DNA from: an uncultured Collinsella sp.
GTDB taxonomy: Bacteria; Actinomycetota; Coriobacteriia; Coriobacteriales; Coriobacteriaceae
Assembly: GCA_937950415.1 (NCBI GenBank)
Contig: CALFDL010000043.1
Span: forward strand, 1 to 8,889
DNA length: 8,889 nt
Direction of reading: 5' to 3'
The position numbers and the translations under genes are program-made. The notes beneath the pieces are model-generated. The model saw nothing but the letters and a program-made list of their open reading frames with translations. It did not search any database and was not told the origin of the DNA. Of this stretch, positions 6,120 to 8,889 are shown in pieces; position 1 is the stretch's first letter, and every line of letters starts with the position of its first letter.

Positions 6120-7796
6120 TTACGAGAGCGACGTTCTCAGCAACTCGTTGAAGAGCTTCGGGTTGCCCTTGCCGCGGCTCGCCTTCATGCACTGGCCCAC
6201 CAAAAAGCCGATGACCTTCTGGTTTCCATCACGATACTGCTGCGCCTGATCGGCACAGTTTGCCAGCACCTCGTCCACGATCGGCTGCAGCGCGCCGGCA
6301 TCGCTCACCTGACGCATACCGCGCTCGTCGACGATCTTGTTGGGATCGTCGCCGGTCTGGGCCATGGCCTCAAAGACCTCGTGCGCCTGGTTGGAGCTGA
6401 TGGCATCGGTCGCCAGCAGCTTGGCAAGGGCTGCCACCTGAGCCGGCGCGATGCCGGACTCGGCGAGCGACACGCCTGCGCCCTTAAGGTAGGCGATCAT
6501 CTCGTTCACCAGCAGGTTTGCGACCGTCTGGGCCTCCTTGCCGGCCATACCGGCAGCAGCGGCCTCAAAGAAGTCAGCAAACTCGGGGTCGCCGGCGATC
6601 TGCTCGGCATCGGCCGCCTTAATACCAAAATCGCCCTCAAAACGGGCACGCTTGGCATCGGGCAGCTCGGGAATCTCGCCACGGCAGCGGTCGATGAACT
6701 CGTCGTCCAGGTCGAACGGCGCCAGGTCGGGATCGGGGAACAGGCGATAGTCGTCGGCCGTCTCCTTCACACGCATAACCACGGTACGCTTGCGACTAGG
6801 CTCCCAGTGGCGGGTCTCCTGATAGATGATGCCGCCCTCCTCGAGCACCTCGGCCTGGCGGCAGATCTCGTAGGCAAGGCCGTCATGCAGGCTCTTAAAC
6901 GAGTTGAGATTCTTGAGCTCGGTCTTGGTGCCCAGCTTGGTCTCGCCGCGGCGGCGTAGCGACACGTTGCCGTCGCAGCGCATGGAGCCTTTCTCCATGG
7001 AGCAGTCCGAAATGCCCAGCGTCACAAAGATGCGACGGAGCTTCTCCATAAACAGGCGAGCCTCCTCGGGCGTGCGCAGGTCAGGCTCGGTGACAAGCTC
7101 AATGAGCGGCGTGCCGCAGCGGTTGTAGTCGACGAGCGACTCGGCCGCAGCGGTAATGCGACCCTCGGCGCCGCCCACGTGCACCATCTTGGCGGCGTCC
7201 TCCTCCATGTGGATGCGCAGGATGCGGATGGGCACCGTGTAGGAACCGTCCTCGCGACGCTCGGGCATCTGCAGGTTGGACGCGTCGTAGCTGGCCAGGT
7301 GGCCGGCGCGCTGGTTGCCCTCGCGCATGGTCGACGTCATGGACGTGGACAGACCCTCGGCGTTGGCCGAGGCGCTCGCCAGGCTCTGGGCCTCGGCCTC
7401 GCCAAACGCGCAGTCGGGGCGCTCGGCGGCACCGCGACCGGTCACATCCAGATCCAGGTGACCGTACATGGCAAAGGCGACCGGACCCTGCGTGGTCTGG
7501 AAGTTCTTGGCCATGTCGGGATAGAAGTAGTGCTTGCGATAGAACATCGAGTGGCGCTGGATCTCGCAGTTGGTGGCAAGACCGGCCTTGACGATGCTCT
7601 CGATGGCGCGCTTGTTGGGCACCGGCAGGGCGCCGGGCAGGCCCAGGCACACCGGGCACACGTTGGCGTTGGGCTCGTCATCGTGGCTGAGCTTGCAGTT
7701 GCAGAACATCTTGGTATCGAGTGCGGTGAGCTCGGTGTGGATCTCCAGGCCGATTACGGCCTCCCAATCCTGCAGGACCTCGGAAAGCTCCTTCAT
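6120..7796 (-). CDS. gatB: Aspartyl/glutamyl-tRNA(Asn/Gln) amidotransferase subunit B
   Basis: GatB is the tRNA-binding, kinase-like subunit of GatCAB, which converts Glu-tRNA(Gln) and/or Asp-tRNA(Asn) to the amidated forms in the cytoplasm, using ammonia made by GatA. The start motif GLEIHTEL (16-23), the zinc-site cysteines C32, C34, C47 and C50, the metal/ATP-site HMEEDAAKM (196-204), DYNRCGTPLIELVTEPD (223-239) and the YqeY-like tail ending GNPKLFNELL (544-553) are all present. Most GatB proteins are about 475-500 residues; this one is 558. The extra length lies between YGHLDLDV (111-118) and VPIRILRIHMEED (188-200), where most homologues have a short turn. The insert of about 60 residues is Ala/Ser/Glu-rich and looks flexible. 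The ATG shares its A with the gatA stop (TAATG), with ribosome site GGGAGG 9 bases upstream, so the two genes are translationally coupled. Confidence 0.97.
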   Translation of the reverse strand: MKELSEVLQDWEAVIGLEIHTELTALDTKMFCNCKLSHDDEPNANVCPVCLGLPGALPVPNKRAIESIVKAGLATNCEIQRHSMFYRKHYFYPDMAKNFQTTQGPVAFAMYGHLDLDVTGRGAAERPDCAFGEAEAQSLASASANAEGLSTSMTSTMREGNQRAGHLASYDASNLQMPERREDGSYTVPIRILRIHMEEDAAKMVHVGGAEGRITAAAESLVDYNRCGTPLIELVTEPDLRTPEEARLFMEKLRRIFVTLGISDCSMEKGSMRCDGNVSLRRRGETKLGTKTELKNLNSFKSLHDGLAYEICRQAEVLEEGGIIYQETRHWEPSRKRTVVMRVKETADDYRLFPDPDLAPFDLDDEFIDRCRGEIPELPDAKRARFEGDFGIKAADAEQIAGDPEFADFFEAAAAGMAGKEAQTVANLLVNEMIAYLKGAGVSLAESGIAPAQVAALAKLLATDAISSNQAHEVFEAMAQTGDDPNKIVDERGMRQVSDAGALQPIVDEVLANCADQAQQYRDGNQKVIGFLVGQCMKASRGKGNPKLFNELLRTSLS

Positions 7797-8889
7797 TACA
7801 GCTCGCCTCCCTTCCCGGCAAAATCGGGCGCGACGGAAAGCGCGGGCGCACCCGTGGCGGCATCGGCAAAGCCGCGCTCCAGGGCGCGGGCAAACGTGAG
7901 CAGCTGACGGTCCTTAAAGGCCGGACCCACCAGCTGGGCAGAAACGGGCAACTGAGTATCCTCGCCCAGGCCCAGTGGCACCGAGATACCACCGTTGCCG
8001 CAAATGTTGAGCGAAATGGTGTACAGGTCCGAAAGGTACATCTGCGTGGGGTCGCTGATCTCGCCAAACTTAAAGGCCGTGCGCGGCGAGGCGGGCATGA
8101 GGATGGTGTCCACCTTGGCATACGCGGCATCGTAGTCCTGTGTGATGAGCGTGCGGGCCTTTTGCGCAGCGTAGTAGTACTTGTCGTACACACCCGAGCT
8201 CAGCAGGTAGGCGCCGAGCATCTGACGGCGCTTGGCCTCGGCGCCAAAGCCGTGGGCGCGCGAAAGCGAGCTCTGGTCGGACAAGTTGGCGCAGCCCTCC
8301 TCCTGGTAGCCGTAGCGAATGCCGTCGAAGCGGGCCAGGTTGGAGAATGCCTCGGCCGGGCCGATGACGTAGTAGGCGGCGATGGCGGCGTCCAAGTGCG
8401 GCAGGTCGACCTCGACCAGCTCGGCGCCCTGGTTCTGCAGCTCCTGGGCGGCGCGCTGAACAGCGGCCTTGACCTCGGGCGTCAGGCCCTCGGCCTCCAT
8501 AAACGCGGGGATGATGCCCACGCGCTTACCCTCGATACTGTCGTTGAGATGCTCAGTAAAGTCGACGACGCAATCCTGGCTGGTGCAGTCGTACGGATCG
8601 TGGCCCGCGCCGGTAAGCGCGTTCATGGCCAGCGCGACATCCTCGACCGTGCGGCCAAAGGGGCCAACCTGGTCGAGCGACGAGCCAAAGGCAACCACGC
8701 CGTAACGGCTCACGGCGCCATACGTGGGCTTAAAGCCCACCACGCCGCACAGCGACGCCGGCTGGCGAATGGAGCCGCCGGTATCCGAGCCCAGCGAGAG
8801 CGCAACCTCGCCCGCGGCGACGGCGGCAGCGGAACCGCCCGAAGAGCCGCCGGGCACGCGTTCGGTATCCCAGGGGGTGTTGGTGCGGT
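7796..8889 (-). CDS. gatA: Glutamyl-tRNA(Gln) amidotransferase subunit A, C-terminal part, truncated by window edge
   Basis: GatA is the amidase subunit that releases ammonia from glutamine and passes it to GatB. The 363 visible residues lack about the first 120 of a usual 485-490. The frame is open to the window edge: TPWDTERVPGGSSGGS continues upstream of the GTG at 8857, which is therefore not the start. The amidase-signature catalytic serines are seen: the cis-Ser in GGSSGGS (residue 15 of the fragment) and the nucleophile in GSDTGGSIRQP (residue 39), 24 residues apart as in known GatA proteins. The catalytic lysine lies upstream of the window. GVVGFKPTYGAVSRYG follows, a GatA hallmark. 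The stop TAA overlaps the gatB start by one base; gatC would be expected upstream, outside the window. Confidence 0.97.
   Translation of the reverse strand, partial: RTNTPWDTERVPGGSSGGSAAAVAAGEVALSLGSDTGGSIRQPASLCGVVGFKPTYGAVSRYGVVAFGSSLDQVGPFGRTVEDVALAMNALTGAGHDPYDCTSQDCVVDFTEHLNDSIEGKRVGIIPAFMEAEGLTPEVKAAVQRAAQELQNQGAELVEVDLPHLDAAIAAYYVIGPAEAFSNLARFDGIRYGYQEEGCANLSDQSSLSRAHGFGAEAKRRQMLGAYLLSSGVYDKYYYAAQKARTLITQDYDAAYAKVDTILMPASPRTAFKFGEISDPTQMYLSDLYTISLNICGNGGISVPLGLGEDTQLPVSAQLVGPAFKDRQLLTFARALERGFADAATGAPALSVAPDFAGKGGEL

Noticed and set aside
7179..7907. Plus-strand open frame of 242 codons
   Set aside because: Antisense across the gatB/gatA junction; Gly/His-rich composition typical of a shadow frame.
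8855..8857. GTG at 8857 as the gatA start
   Set aside because: The frame continues upstream to the window edge with the conserved TPWDTERVPGGSSGGS, so the true start is outside the window.

Overview
The window comes from a moderately high-GC bacterium. The codon use, the many GC-rich antisense shadow frames, the terminator style built on GGCGCC stems and the gene content suggest an actinobacterium, most likely a gut Coriobacteriia such as Collinsella. That placement is inference; no rRNA is present to confirm it.

Layout, left to right. (1) Positions 1-977, minus strand: the N-terminal part of a heavy-metal P-type ATPase (cut by the window edge), preceded by a small DUF6110-like membrane protein gene. 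They look like a two-gene metal-transport operon. Its promoter and a structured leader lie at about 978-1097. (2) Positions 1201-4785, minus strand: two full-length ABC transporter half-molecules (transmembrane domain plus ATPase domain each), joined stop-to-start with no gap and probably forming a heterodimer. (3) Positions 4900-5904, plus strand: an AraC-family regulator divergent from the ABC pair. The 114-bp gap between them holds overlapping back-to-back promoters and a palindrome. (4) Positions 5905-6119: a 215-bp convergent intergenic region made almost entirely of hairpins, including a 38-bp long-armed inverted repeat. (5) Positions 6120-8889, minus strand: gatB and the C-terminal three quarters of gatA, which overlap by one base. 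They encode subunits of the tRNA-dependent amidotransferase. GatB carries an insert of about 60 residues.

How the parts fit. The AraC regulator probably controls the ABC pair. A nearly identical 16-bp motif lies in the promoter of the ABC/AraC pair and in the promoter of the metal-ATPase operon, so the two transport operons may share one regulator, perhaps metal-responsive. The gatAB genes are housekeeping and unrelated. Nothing here is a clear-cut new defence or mobile system. The points most worth following are the shared operator, the long inverted repeat and the GatB insert.
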